64,000 bases of DNA from Pseudomaricurvus alkylphenolicus (GCF_011683955.1 NZ_JAAQPI010000001.1:1323136-1387135); one strand, 5' to 3'; positions 17,097 to 26,492 are shown, numbered from the stretch's first letter. Notes: generated by a model not told the origin, from the sequence alone. Program-made: numbers and translations.

Positions 17097-18818
17097 ATGA
17101 CCATACGACAAACACTGGGAAGCCGCATTGCGGACTTGTTGATGCTCGAAGGTGTAGACACCATGTTTACCTTGCCGGAGGTGACCTTCGGTGATATTCA
17201 CAACCGCCTTGTAGAACAGGGTGGCAAAATTATTGCCGGTCACCATGAGACCGCCTGTGCTTATATGGCCGAAGCCCATGCCCAATCCACCGGCAATATT
17301 GCGGTAACGGGGGGCAACTGCGGGCCAGGTGCCAGCAATCTGCTGCCAGCCATTGTCCATTCCGAAGCTGAAGGACTACCGATTCTCTACTTGGGTTCAG
17401 AACGGGGGCTTGTAGCCCGAAGCTCTGTGCGCAGTTCACAGTTCCAGTGCCCCAATCTGCTCGATATGGTAAAGCCGGTCACCAAGCTGGCGGCAATACT
17501 CGAGCGGCCCGAACAGGTGGATGAACTCTTCCGGGAGGCTTTTCGGCAAATGAAAATCGGACGTCCCGGTCCGGTATACCTGGGACTGCCGTTCGATATG
17601 TTGCGTGAAGAGTACGACTTCGAACCTCTGGTGTCACCAGAGCGTTATCGACCCGCTCGGCTGATGCCGTCAGTTGAGACTATTGAGCAGGTGGCGGACC
17701 GCTTGATCGAAGCTCGCCTGCCGGTATTGATGCCGGGGGCCGGTGTCAGAAATGCGCGCGCGCACAAACTGGTGCAACAGTTGGCTGATTTGCTGCAATG
17801 CCCGGTGATTCGCACCTACGGCGGAAGAGGCACTTTTCCGGATAACCACCCACAGGTTCTGGATTTTGGCTATGGCCCCGGACTCGAAGCCACGCAGCAG
17901 GCGGATCTGTTGTTGATGCTTGGCTCGTCCATTGGCGAAAAGTTGATGTTCGGAGACAATCTCTACTGGCGGGAACAGCAGGGATTTGGTCCATTTTTTG
18001 GCGACGATCAAACCTGGATTCAAGTTGAAAAAGACCCCTATATTGCCGGGCGCAATCGGCCGCTGGATATTGCCCTGACCGGAGATCTCCTTGAGGTTCT
18101 GCCATTGCTGATTCAGTCGTTGCAAAGGCGTCAGCGCCGTGCTGAGCCCAGTGAAATGTCTGCATGGCGAGAGCAGCGCCTTGAGGCGATTAATGCTTTT
18201 TCCGATGCGGCAATAGAAATGGAACCCGTGCATCCAGGTCGCCTGATACTGGAAGCGCAAAAGGCGTTGCCCAATGATTCCGTCGTGGTCAGCGATGGTG
18301 GTGCTACTTTTCTCTGGCAACAACGCTATCTACACAACCAGCACAGTGACTTCCTGGCTACCTTGAAAATGGGAATGCTGGGAGTGGGAGTGCCCTATGC
18401 CATCGGCGCTCAATTAGCGCATCCAGATAAACGCGTGTGTCTTTTTACCGGTGATGGTGCCTTCGGTTTTTACCCCATGGAATTTGAAACGGCTGTACGT
18501 TACCAGCTGCCGATCGTGGTGGTGGTTGCCTACGATCAGGGTTGGGCACTGGAGGTTCCGTATTATCAACACCGCTTTGGTCGCACTTTTGAGGTTGATC
18601 ACCAGTTTATCAGATTAGACAAAATGGTTGAAGAAATGGGCGGCCACGGTGAGTTTTGTGAACGTACCGAACAGATTCAACCGGCGATGCAACGGGCCTT
18701 TGAAAGCGGCAAGCCGGCACTGGTGCAAATTCTGATGGATCGGGAAACCGCCGCCTATCAAGCGCCTCATGCTGATCTGATTTACAAGTGGCATGGTGAC
18801 AAGGTGGCCTATATATGA
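17097..18818 (+). CDS. Thiamine-diphosphate-dependent enzyme, acetolactate-synthase-like
   Basis: A 573-residue three-domain ThDP enzyme. The N-terminal domain has the catalytic Glu in HHETACAYMAEA (near residue 51). The C-terminal domain has the ThDP motif beginning GDGAFGF (near 451) and ending AYDQGW about 26 residues later, where most relatives have NN or ND; the second, metal-binding position keeps an acidic residue but the first is Tyr. Family members join or cleave C-C bonds next to a carbonyl. In an island with SDRs and a zinc dehydrogenase it may act on an alpha-hydroxyketone or 2-keto acid; biosynthetic acetolactate synthase is unlikely because no small subunit is adjacent. Confidence 0.88.
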   Translation: MTIRQTLGSRIADLLMLEGVDTMFTLPEVTFGDIHNRLVEQGGKIIAGHHETACAYMAEAHAQSTGNIAVTGGNCGPGASNLLPAIVHSEAEGLPILYLGSERGLVARSSVRSSQFQCPNLLDMVKPVTKLAAILERPEQVDELFREAFRQMKIGRPGPVYLGLPFDMLREEYDFEPLVSPERYRPARLMPSVETIEQVADRLIEARLPVLMPGAGVRNARAHKLVQQLADLLQCPVIRTYGGRGTFPDNHPQVLDFGYGPGLEATQQADLLLMLGSSIGEKLMFGDNLYWREQQGFGPFFGDDQTWIQVEKDPYIAGRNRPLDIALTGDLLEVLPLLIQSLQRRQRRAEPSEMSAWREQRLEAINAFSDAAIEMEPVHPGRLILEAQKALPNDSVVVSDGGATFLWQQRYLHNQHSDFLATLKMGMLGVGVPYAIGAQLAHPDKRVCLFTGDGAFGFYPMEFETAVRYQLPIVVVVAYDQGWALEVPYYQHRFGRTFEVDHQFIRLDKMVEEMGGHGEFCERTEQIQPAMQRAFESGKPALVQILMDRETAAYQAPHADLIYKWHGDKVAYI

Positions 18819-18837
18819 TTCTGCACAGGAGCAAGGT

Positions 18838-19875
18838 ATGAAAGCCGCGGTTTTTAAGGATCCACTTCACATTGTCACCGAAGATAATGTTGAATACCCA
18901 CAGATCCGCTCAGACGAAGTCCTGGTTAAGGTGATGGCCTGTGGCATCTGTGGATCAGATATGCATATGTATCGCACCGAAGCCCACCGCCATGTGCTGA
19001 ATCGAAAAACCAGTTGTGGAAAAGAAATCCCGGGGCACGAATTCAGCGGCGTTATCGTTGAAATGGGATCCGAAGTGGAAGGCTTCGAGTTGGGTGAACG
19101 AGTAGTGGGTGTGGGTATGGGTGGATTCGCACAATATGTACCGGTGCCCAATAATCCCTTCCAATTGGCGAAGATGCCTGATGGCGTGTCGTTTCAGGAA
19201 GCGGCAACGACAGAACCCCTGGCCGATGGCTTGCAGATGGTACGCAAAGTCAATCCGAAGTCAGGCGAAAACATCGTGGTTTACGGCGCGGGTATTATTG
19301 GATTGGGTGTCGTTCAGGCACTGTTCGCCGCGGATGTAAAGCTGGGCAAGGTTGTCGTGATTGATGTGTCCGAGCGTCGCCTCGACAAGGCCCGGGAGCT
19401 GGGAGCGGTCACTGTGAATGCGAGCGAGGGTGATGTCATTGAAAAGGTCCGGCAGCACTGTGGTTCGGCACCGCTGCAATGGCCCTCGATTAACCCACCG
19501 GCGGTGGATGCCGTGATCGACTGCGCCGGCTACATCAAGAGCATGCAGGGCAACACGCCTCTGCAAAACGCCCTCTATATGCTTAAGGGTGGCGGTGTGG
19601 GCCGCATCGTTTGCTTTGGTGCCTATGAGGGGCGGTTCGATGTGGATTTTATGCCGACCATTGAAAAAGAGATTACCATTATGGGCTCCGAAGGCTATGC
19701 CGCAGAAGAACTTGGCCAGGCACTGGATATGATGGCACAGGGTAAGGTGGATCGCCGCTCCCTTATTTCCCATTGCTTTGATCTCGATGAGGTTGACCGG
19801 GCTTTTGTGACCCAAGGCGGGCCTGAAGCCATCAAGGTGCTGCTTTACCCCAACCCGGACGAATTAAAGGACTGA
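18838..19875 (+). CDS. Zinc-dependent alcohol dehydrogenase (MDR family)
   Basis: A 345-residue medium-chain dehydrogenase. Catalytic zinc ligands are in CGICGSD (near residue 36) and GHEFSG (near 67). The four-Cys structural zinc loop is not evident. The NAD-binding Rossmann motif is VYGAGIIGLGVVQALFAADV near 147. ATG 18838 is chosen: an AGGAGC site is correctly spaced, and an upstream in-frame GTG overlaps the ThDP gene. It sits 19 bp after the ThDP gene and 4 bp before the DUF1214 gene, so the three are co-transcribed. It probably oxidises a secondary alcohol that is substrate or product of the ThDP enzyme. Confidence 0.92.
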   Translation: MKAAVFKDPLHIVTEDNVEYPQIRSDEVLVKVMACGICGSDMHMYRTEAHRHVLNRKTSCGKEIPGHEFSGVIVEMGSEVEGFELGERVVGVGMGGFAQYVPVPNNPFQLAKMPDGVSFQEAATTEPLADGLQMVRKVNPKSGENIVVYGAGIIGLGVVQALFAADVKLGKVVVIDVSERRLDKARELGAVTVNASEGDVIEKVRQHCGSAPLQWPSINPPAVDAVIDCAGYIKSMQGNTPLQNALYMLKGGGVGRIVCFGAYEGRFDVDFMPTIEKEITIMGSEGYAAEELGQALDMMAQGKVDRRSLISHCFDLDEVDRAFVTQGGPEAIKVLLYPNPDELKD

Positions 19876-19879
19876 GCCT

Positions 19880-20989
19880 GTGGCACTGAACACTGATGAC
19901 GCTGCTGTTTGCGACGGACAGCTGTGGCAAAAATTCTGTAAGCGTTTGTCCGAGGCGACAGCTACCTTAAGACATCCCGGTGCTCCGACATCTGACTTTG
20001 ATCAGGCAGAAGGCAGCCGTTACCTCAGCAGACTGATTCGCCTGGGACTGGAGATCTATCTGGAAAGTGGTGATCCGGAGTTTCCGTCGTTCTACCAACC
20101 GAGTCACGAAACCGCCAAGTTAGGTGGCGACAACCCGGATAACCTTTATCTCTCAGCCACCATATCCGGTAAGCATCAATATCGCTTGCGGGGAAATATT
20201 GGCTCGGTCTCCTATCTGAGCATTGGATCCAAGGCCAATCGCTATGCCATTGATGGGACTATGCCATCTACCGGTGAGCTGGTTGGTGAACAATTCTGTC
20301 CCGATAAACACGGCAACTTTAACATCATCGTCAGTGTCACCAAACCAGAAGATAATCAGCCCTGGCTGCCCCTGGCGGAGGATTCTTCGATGTTACATCT
20401 TCGTCAGACTTTTCTGGACCGCAGACGTGAAACGCCAGCCACCATAGGAATCGAACGCATCAGTGACGGTCCTTCGGTACCACCACCAGCGGACCCGACC
20501 GTGCTAGCCAATCGATTGATGGCGGCAGCGGACTTTGTGGTTCACTCCTCTGCCTTGTTCGCTGGCTGGGCTGAAACGTTTATGCAAAGCCCCAACCAAC
20601 TGAAGGATTGGGGGCAGGACATGTTTATCAGGGCCGGTGGCGATCCTCAAATTTTTTATGTGCATGGCTATTGGCGGCTCAAACCCGGCGAAGCGCTGGT
20701 TATCGATACGCCAGTGCCAGAGTGTGAACACTGGAATATTCAGATCAACAACTGGTGGATGGAATCGCTGGATTATCGCTACCACAACATCTGGGTAAAT
20801 AAGCACTCAGTAACACTCAACCGCGATGGCACTGCGACCATCGTCATTGCAAAAACTGATCCTGGTTTCGGTAATTGGCTACCAACGGAAGGGCACGACG
20901 AGGGTTTTGTGTTATTGCGTTGGGTTCGTGCCTCACATCATCCCGTACCAACCAGCAAAATTGTGAAACTGGAGAATCGCAGCCCATGA
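19880..20989 (+). CDS. DUF1214-domain protein
   Basis: A 369-residue protein without a signal peptide. Its C-terminal third has the DUF1214 pattern: a GDPQIFYVHGYWRLKPGEAL strand, then a WNIQINNWWMESLDYRY block and a final WLPTEGHDEGFVLLRW strand. DUF1214 proteins have no firmly established biochemical role but recur in steroid- and alicycle-degrading clusters. The GTG start at 19880 has AAGGA 8 nt upstream. Its stop overlaps the next gene's ATG (ATGA), so it is coupled to the KstD-like flavoprotein and may work on the same substrate. Confidence 0.8.
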   Translation: MALNTDDAAVCDGQLWQKFCKRLSEATATLRHPGAPTSDFDQAEGSRYLSRLIRLGLEIYLESGDPEFPSFYQPSHETAKLGGDNPDNLYLSATISGKHQYRLRGNIGSVSYLSIGSKANRYAIDGTMPSTGELVGEQFCPDKHGNFNIIVSVTKPEDNQPWLPLAEDSSMLHLRQTFLDRRRETPATIGIERISDGPSVPPPADPTVLANRLMAAADFVVHSSALFAGWAETFMQSPNQLKDWGQDMFIRAGGDPQIFYVHGYWRLKPGEALVIDTPVPECEHWNIQINNWWMESLDYRYHNIWVNKHSVTLNRDGTATIVIAKTDPGFGNWLPTEGHDEGFVLLRWVRASHHPVPTSKIVKLENRSP

Positions 20990-22692
20990 ATACATCCAAT
21001 GGTCATTGGGACCATGAGGTAGACGTACTCGTTGTTGGGACCGGGGCGGGCGCCATGGTTGCCGCTGTCACTGCCGCTCAACGGGGCGCAACAACGTTAA
21101 TGATCGAAAAGGGAGAACACTACGGTGGCAGTTCAGCCACCTGCGGCGGTGGTGTCTGGATTCCCGCCAGTGATTCCGCACAGGCTCAGGGTCAGGAGGA
21201 CAGTCCCAAAGAGGCCTTTCAATACATCAAATCCTTGACCGGTGATACGGTAAACGATGCCAAGATCCGTGCCTTTACCGAAGGCGCCAGAAACATGGCC
21301 AGGCATATTGAGTCTGTTTCCGGTCTGCGTTTTAACGCTATTCCCTATACCGACTACCATGCGGAATTGCCGGGTGGTAAACACGGTTATCGTACCCACG
21401 AAACCAATACCTTGCACGCTTCCCAATTGCGCGATGAAGACTTTTCCCGGCTATTGCCGGGCCATCCCAGTACGGCCTTGTTCGGGTGCATTCCCTGGAC
21501 CACGATGGAAGCGGCGCCAATGGTAACCCGTGGCCCAGGCTGGATGAGCACCATGGCTAAGGTATTGTGGCGCTACTTCAGCGATGTCCCACAGCGGTTA
21601 CGCTCTAAACGCAGCCGCTTTCTTGTGTTTGGCAATGCCATTGCCGCGCATCTCAAGCGTGCGTTCAATCAATATGGCGGCGAAATGTGGCTGCAGTCAC
21701 CATTGCTGGATCTCGTGCGTGGAGATGACGGTGCTGTTTCAGGGGCCATCGTTAACCGCGAGGGGCAACGAATTCGCGTTCGGGCACGAAAGGGTGTGGT
21801 GTTGGGAGCGGGCGGATTCGAAAGAAACCAGGCGATGCGCGATCAGTACCTGCCGGGTGAGGGACGGCCTGAGTGGTCTGGCGGCCAGGTGAATAATACC
21901 GGTGATGCGATTCTGGCGGGTATGCGTATTGGCGCGGCCACGGATCTCATGGAGCACGCCTGGTGGGCGCCAACGGTCAGGGTGCCGGGAGAAAGCCGTG
22001 GTCGGCCCTTATTCTACGAACGGGCATTACCGGGTTGCATTATCGTCAACCAGCGGGGCGAACGCTATATGAACGAAGCACGCAGCTATGACGTGGCGGC
22101 CAAGGCCATGATTGATGCGGATCAGCCGGACAAGCGCACGATTCCCTCCTGGATTGTATTTGACGCGACCTTCCGGAAAAAATACCCCATGGGGCCACTG
22201 ATGCCAGTATTGCCAGACTGGGTGCACCGCCGCGAGGTGCGCAAAATGATCTGCAAATCATCGAGCATTGCCGGTCTGGCGAAACAAACGGGAATGGATG
22301 CGAAAACACTTGAAAACACCATTGAGCGATTTAATGGCTTTGCCACTACCGGGGTTGACAGCGATTTCGGACGGGGGGAGGCTGCTTACGATCGTTACTA
22401 TGGAGACCAGAATGTAAAGCCAAATCCTAATCTGGCGGCGTTGGGTAGAGCGCCTTTTTATGCCATGCCGGTGTATCCCGGGGATATTGGCACCAAGGGT
22501 GGATTGGCCACGGATGAAACGGCCCGAGTGATCGATAATTGTGGTGACGTGATTAAGGGACTGTATGCGGTTGGCAATAATGCTGCCTCGGTGACGGGCC
22601 CCGCGTATCCCGGTGCCGGTTCCACACTGGGTCCGGCGATGACCTTCGGTTTTCTGGCGGCATTGGATATTACTGATTGTAGAGTGGATTAG
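20986..22692 (+). CDS. FAD-dependent dehydrogenase, 3-ketosteroid Delta1-dehydrogenase-like
   Basis: A 568-residue FAD_binding_2 protein. The dinucleotide motif VVGTGAGAMVAAVTAAQRGA is near residue 16, followed by IEKGEHYGGSSATCGGGVWI, which is characteristic of the KstD/fumarate-reductase group. The C-terminal segment GPAYPGAGSTLGPAMTFG near 540 matches the FAD- and substrate-contacting end of 3-ketosteroid dehydrogenases. ATG 20986 overlaps the DUF1214 stop; the longer frame is rejected. It likely introduces a double bond next to a ring ketone. Whether the substrate is a steroid or another cyclic ketone cannot be settled here. Confidence 0.9.
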   Translation: MNTSNGHWDHEVDVLVVGTGAGAMVAAVTAAQRGATTLMIEKGEHYGGSSATCGGGVWIPASDSAQAQGQEDSPKEAFQYIKSLTGDTVNDAKIRAFTEGARNMARHIESVSGLRFNAIPYTDYHAELPGGKHGYRTHETNTLHASQLRDEDFSRLLPGHPSTALFGCIPWTTMEAAPMVTRGPGWMSTMAKVLWRYFSDVPQRLRSKRSRFLVFGNAIAAHLKRAFNQYGGEMWLQSPLLDLVRGDDGAVSGAIVNREGQRIRVRARKGVVLGAGGFERNQAMRDQYLPGEGRPEWSGGQVNNTGDAILAGMRIGAATDLMEHAWWAPTVRVPGESRGRPLFYERALPGCIIVNQRGERYMNEARSYDVAAKAMIDADQPDKRTIPSWIVFDATFRKKYPMGPLMPVLPDWVHRREVRKMICKSSSIAGLAKQTGMDAKTLENTIERFNGFATTGVDSDFGRGEAAYDRYYGDQNVKPNPNLAALGRAPFYAMPVYPGDIGTKGGLATDETARVIDNCGDVIKGLYAVGNNAASVTGPAYPGAGSTLGPAMTFGFLAALDITDCRVD

Positions 22693-22734
22693 CCGCGAAG
22701 CGGCGTAATCCACCTTACGCAATCCCAATAGAAC

Positions 22735-23280
22735 CTATACCTTCTCGGCGGGAGAGATCCCCTGCTCCTGCGAATCAATGATACGACGTTTCATGGGTTT
22801 TACCCATTCTGCCTCCAGCGTTGGGTCTAGCAGCCCTGCTTCTTTAAGTTCATCGCATAATTTCATTTGATGACCGATATCGAACAGGTCATACTGGGAG
22901 GAGAATTTTCCATTACCGCCGTAGGTAATAAAACTCACACCTTCGGTTTCATAGTAGCTGCCGTCGGGGCGCTGGCCTGGCCCACGGTTGACCCAGCGGG
23001 TGACAATCTGGTCGCCATCGACGGAAATATGTGTGATGGGAAAACTCCAGCCCGTCCATCCTGATCCTACGTCCATGTCGCGACCATAGTGCGTTGCCCG
23101 GATCTCGTCCCGGTTGCGGGCAAATACCGGCATGCAGCCCCCGTAGGGGCAGTAATAGGTCGCGTCCTCGTGATACAGCTCGTCAGCGATCCAGGACCAG
23201 GTATTGCGCTGCTCAGCTTCGACAAAGGCCTGCTTCAGTCGCTCAGCTGCGGCCATCACTTCTTCTCTCGGGTATGTCAT
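22735..23280 (-). CDS. NTF2/SnoaL-fold protein 2
   Basis: A 181-residue protein with an NTF2-like cone fold (helix AEQRNTWSWIADELYHEDAT, strands ITHISVDGDQIVTRWVNRGP and VSFITYGGNGKFSSQYDLFD). Its ATG is preceded by a GAGGAGGATGAC ribosome region. It is convergent with the KstD-like gene and co-directional with a second NTF2 protein and an MFS transporter. A polyketide-cyclase- or isomerase-like role is possible, with no residue-level proof. Confidence 0.78.
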   Translation of the reverse strand: MTYPREEVMAAAERLKQAFVEAEQRNTWSWIADELYHEDATYYCPYGGCMPVFARNRDEIRATHYGRDMDVGSGWTGWSFPITHISVDGDQIVTRWVNRGPGQRPDGSYYETEGVSFITYGGNGKFSSQYDLFDIGHQMKLCDELKEAGLLDPTLEAEWVKPMKRRIIDSQEQGISPAEKV

Positions 23281-23316
23281 GTCATCCTCCTCAGGATCAT
23301 GTAATAAGTAGTGAAT

Positions 23317-23739
23317 TTACTCCAAACACCCCTCATCGTAGGCGATGCGGATGTGGCACATTTCACCGTCGTCATTGAATTTAAAATTCTGAATCAGTAG
23401 CAAGCGTTCAGGCTCATCCCCGTCTTTCCACCAGATCGCTCGTGTCAGCACAAAGCTCTCATTGCCCATGACGATGATTTTTTCAGCCGTCATGTTGACG
23501 TTGATCCCATAGGCAATAACGGATTGAAAATACTCCGCGGCTGCTTCACGGCCAATGGCAGGTGGTGGGACGCCAACGGTGTCCTCGAACACGACATCAT
23601 TCGATAAGAGCGCAGCCCTGGTCTGCCAGTCTTTGTTGGCATATGAGGCTTGGAAGTCACGCACTTTTCGCTCTATCTGTTCCCGGGAAAGCGTGCCTCT
23701 AGCGTCGTTGATTTGTTTCAAGGCCAATGGATTTTTCAT
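23317..23739 (-). CDS. Ketosteroid-isomerase-like NTF2-fold protein 3
   Basis: A 140-residue protein. The segment NDVVFEDTVG aligns well with the ADDATVEDPVG segment of bacterial ketosteroid isomerase that contains the catalytic base Asp38, so that base is kept. By the same alignment the oxyanion-hole residues differ: the Tyr14 position is Phe (VRDFQASYANKDW) and the Asp99 position is Gln (LLIQNFKFN). It is therefore either a divergent isomerase or a binding protein of that fold. Its neighbours, a KstD-like dehydrogenase and SDRs, suit a 3-keto-Delta5/Delta4-type isomerisation. It is 36 bp upstream of the 22735 gene in the same operon. Confidence 0.78.
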   Translation of the reverse strand: MKNPLALKQINDARGTLSREQIERKVRDFQASYANKDWQTRAALLSNDVVFEDTVGVPPPAIGREAAAEYFQSVIAYGINVNMTAEKIIVMGNESFVLTRAIWWKDGDEPERLLLIQNFKFNDDGEMCHIRIAYDEGCLE

Positions 23740-23749
23740 GTCGATCTCT

Positions 23750-24964
23750 CTAATAGCGCTCTGGGGAGTATTTGCCGATTTCTGATGAACGAACTCTGCT
23801 GCTAAAGATCCGGGCAGCCCCGATTGTGATGAACGTCAACGCCAACACCATGAAGGCACCGTCGATTTCAATCCAGTGGCGCAGCGGGTCCATGAGTAAA
23901 GGGTTGGAAAACTGACCACCGTTCAGCGCACTGACAATCAATCCCATTGCCAGGCCATGAAGGTAAACCGGCGTCTTCTTGATCACAATGGAGGCGATGG
24001 CCGGCTCGGACATACCGGCACCGACACCGATAATGGCACAGCCAAAGGCCATAGACTCAATGGTTGTGGACTGGGAAAACGTCAAAAATCCAATGCCCAT
24101 ACACAGGAAATCAATGACCAGAATAGATTCCGCGCTTAGCCGATCTCGCAAGCGGCCATAGGCGCTGGCCGAGAAAAAGGCCATTACCGAGGTGAGACCG
24201 AGAATCATGCCTCGGTCAGAGGCGCTACTCAATCCTCGTGACTCGAGGGCGAAGGGGCCCTGAATGGAGGGTGAAAACATGCCTACCGTCAGTAGGAGTA
24301 ACATCAGATAATACGGCCAAAGCGACAACAGCGGCAGGTGGCTGTGGTTTGGATCATCAACCGCAGGTTCGGCGACGCCATTATCAGATAACCTTCCTCC
24401 ATTCTCCCCGGCACAGCGCCAGGCGGCCACGAAAACCGGCAGCCCCATAAGATACAGAGAGAATGGCGCTTTCCACCCCCAGAGATCCACCAGTACGCCG
24501 CCAAACACCATGGCCAGTGCGGCAAAGATGGATGCCAAAGCAGTCGCGTAACCCAGAAGCCGTTCTCTCGATCCTCCCTTAAACTGATCACCAATTAATG
24601 TCAGGCAAGCGGTGAGTACCCCGCCACCCGCCACGCCGAGCAGTAATCGAAGGGCGATGATGTGTACATGCTCTTCGGTGAAGAAGACGGCAAAGCCTGA
24701 TATCGCATAAGTCAAAAGTGAAGCCAGCAGCACCCGTCGAACACCATACTTCTCGATAAACAGACCGGAAACCGGGGAGAAGAGCATTAACGCTATGGCC
24801 GGCACCGTCATGACCAATTGCGCATAAAATTGCCCGTCACCGGAACGACTCATTTCGCTGGCAAGTGCGGGCAGAGTGGGGGCGGCAGCCATGGGAATCA
24901 ACGATACCAGCGCCGGTCCCAAAACACATACCGCTGCCAATAGTTTCTGATCGGTTCGCATCAT
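23750..24964 (-). CDS. MFS transporter
   Basis: About 404 residues with 12 predicted transmembrane helices. It has the MFS loop motif after helix 2 (GLFIEKYGVRRVLLASLLTY) and its second-half counterpart (AYGRLRDRLSAESILVID). The open frame extends to 25030, but adjacent ATGs at 24964 and 24961 fit better: the extra N-terminus (MKLIVVHVLVLRLSPYW) is not MFS-like and would cover palindromic site F. It heads an operon with two NTF2-fold genes and is divergent from SDR 5. Likely moves an island substrate or product across the inner membrane. Confidence 0.85.
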   Translation of the reverse strand: MMRTDQKLLAAVCVLGPALVSLIPMAAAPTLPALASEMSRSGDGQFYAQLVMTVPAIALMLFSPVSGLFIEKYGVRRVLLASLLTYAISGFAVFFTEEHVHIIALRLLLGVAGGGVLTACLTLIGDQFKGGSRERLLGYATALASIFAALAMVFGGVLVDLWGWKAPFSLYLMGLPVFVAAWRCAGENGGRLSDNGVAEPAVDDPNHSHLPLLSLWPYYLMLLLLTVGMFSPSIQGPFALESRGLSSASDRGMILGLTSVMAFFSASAYGRLRDRLSAESILVIDFLCMGIGFLTFSQSTTIESMAFGCAIIGVGAGMSEPAIASIVIKKTPVYLHGLAMGLIVSALNGGQFSNPLLMDPLRHWIEIDGAFMVLALTFITIGAARIFSSRVRSSEIGKYSPERY

Positions 24965-25025
24965 CGTGCTGTCGAAGCTCCAGTATGGCGAAAGCCTCAA
25001 TACTAGAACATGGACAACAATTAAC

Positions 25026-25043
25026 TTCATCTAAACAGACGAG
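25026..25043. promoter_or_regulatory. Possible palindromic operator, site F (weak)
   Basis: TTCATCTAAACAGACGAG matches the shared consensus TTCAYYTGATCRRRTGAA at 14 of 18 positions. It lies between the divergent MFS (start 24964) and SDR 5 (start 25114) genes, 62 and 71 bp from their starts, the same distance range as the stronger sites. The right half is the weaker one. Confidence 0.4.
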
Positions 25044-25113
25044 GTAATGAACCGACGAATGGCCGACGATAGATTCCAGTGACAAAGACAGGCAGGACGG
25101 AAGCGTAAATCTG

Positions 25114-25935
25114 ATGAACATCAAGACGGCTGTGATTACTGGGGCGGCCAGTGGAATTGGATCCGGATTGGCGATAGAGGCTGTTCGCCGCGGATTGAAT
25201 GTGGTTTTGGCGGACGTTGATTCGGAGGGCTTAGAGCACCTGGCTGCCAGTTTGGTCAACGACGCCGTCAGGGTGATCCACCAGCAAGTGGATGTTTCTG
25301 ATTATCGACAGCAATTGGGGCTGGCCAAGCTTGTGGAGCAAGAGTTTGGCGGTGCCGATCTTCTGTTCAATAACGCCGGTATCATGGTGACCGGGAGACT
25401 CGAAGACACGGCGCCAGAAGCCTACAGCAAAGTCATGTCGGTTAATGCCTTGGGTGTGATGCATGGAACCCGAGCTTTCTTACCTCAAATGTCTGCCTCC
25501 GAATCTTACTCACATATTGTTAATACCGCCTCGGTCGGTGGTTTGCTGAGCTGGCATTCGATGAGCAGCTATGGTGCGGCCAAGGCCGCGGTGGTGGCTT
25601 TCACCGAAGCATTGCACTACGAATACCAGAAGCAGTCTAACCTGGGTTTTTCAGTTCTTTGTCCTGGCACAGTTCAGAGCAACATCTTTCAAGAGTCATT
25701 GGAACATGGCGATGCTGGCGAGCATGGCAAAGAAATGGCCGAACTGATGGATGGCCAGCTCAAGGCGTACGGTATGTCACCCCAGGAACTGGCCAAAATC
25801 ACCTTTGATGCCATTGAAGAGCGTCGCTACTGGATATTTACGCATCCGGAATTCAAACCGGAATATAAACGCCGTGTCGATGTGCTGCTGTCCGAGCAAA
25901 TCCCGGACGCCGACCTCTGTTTATACGGCGCCTGA
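25114..25935 (+). CDS. Short-chain dehydrogenase/reductase (SDR) 5
   Basis: A 273-residue classical SDR: TGAASGIGSGLAIEAVRRGL at the N-terminus, LFNNAGI, Ser in NTASVGG and YGAAK active site. The C-terminal tail (FTHPEFKPEYKRRVDVLLSE) resembles the longer SDRs often found near acyl-CoA dehydrogenases. It leads a three-gene run with a SnoaL-fold gene (46-bp gap) and SDR 6. Confidence 0.92.
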   Translation: MNIKTAVITGAASGIGSGLAIEAVRRGLNVVLADVDSEGLEHLAASLVNDAVRVIHQQVDVSDYRQQLGLAKLVEQEFGGADLLFNNAGIMVTGRLEDTAPEAYSKVMSVNALGVMHGTRAFLPQMSASESYSHIVNTASVGGLLSWHSMSSYGAAKAAVVAFTEALHYEYQKQSNLGFSVLCPGTVQSNIFQESLEHGDAGEHGKEMAELMDGQLKAYGMSPQELAKITFDAIEERRYWIFTHPEFKPEYKRRVDVLLSEQIPDADLCLYGA

Positions 25936-25980
25936 TTTAATCCGTCTCTAAAAGTTATCAACGCAAGTCAAGGAGTCTTC

Positions 25981-26490
25981 GTGTCGGAATTAAGCACATT
26001 AGCCCGCAAGATACAGATGCTGGAAGATATTGAGTCCATCAAAAAACTGAAAGCCCGCTGGTGGTTCGCCTGTGATGTACGATCCACCGCCGATATGCGA
26101 TCGTGCTATGACGAGCGGGATTTCCTGATCGACTTCGGTTTTATCGGCCAATATCGAGACATGGACAAATTTATCGCTACGTTTGAGGAGCTGGCATGTC
26201 ATACCAGCCATATCGACATGCATCACGGAATGGCTCCGGAAATTAATATAACTGGCCCTGATTCGGCGACGGGACGCTGGCGTATGCGGTTTCAATTGTT
26301 GGAAACGGAGAAAAAGCTGGTGCAGATGATGCACGGCTACTACGAGGATGAGTATATAAAGATCAATGGTGAATGGAAGATGAAAGTCTCCAAGTACACC
26401 TTGATGTCCAACCTTCTTCTGAATGCCGAAGAAGGCCAAATGAATTTACTGCAAATGGGTGATGCACCCGGCTTAGTGACTAAGGAGTAA
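25981..26490 (+). CDS. SnoaL/NTF2-fold protein 4
   Basis: A 169-residue SnoaL_4-type protein (IESIKKLKARWWFACDVRST helix, SHIDMHHGMAPEINITGPDS region, YYEDEYIKINGEWKMKVSKY hairpin). The start is GTG 25981 with AAGGAG upstream. It is 2 bp before SDR 6, so the two are almost certainly translated together. Function unknown; related proteins act as dehydratases or isomerases. Confidence 0.8.
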   Translation: MSELSTLARKIQMLEDIESIKKLKARWWFACDVRSTADMRSCYDERDFLIDFGFIGQYRDMDKFIATFEELACHTSHIDMHHGMAPEINITGPDSATGRWRMRFQLLETEKKLVQMMHGYYEDEYIKINGEWKMKVSKYTLMSNLLLNAEEGQMNLLQMGDAPGLVTKE

Positions 26491-26492
26491 CA

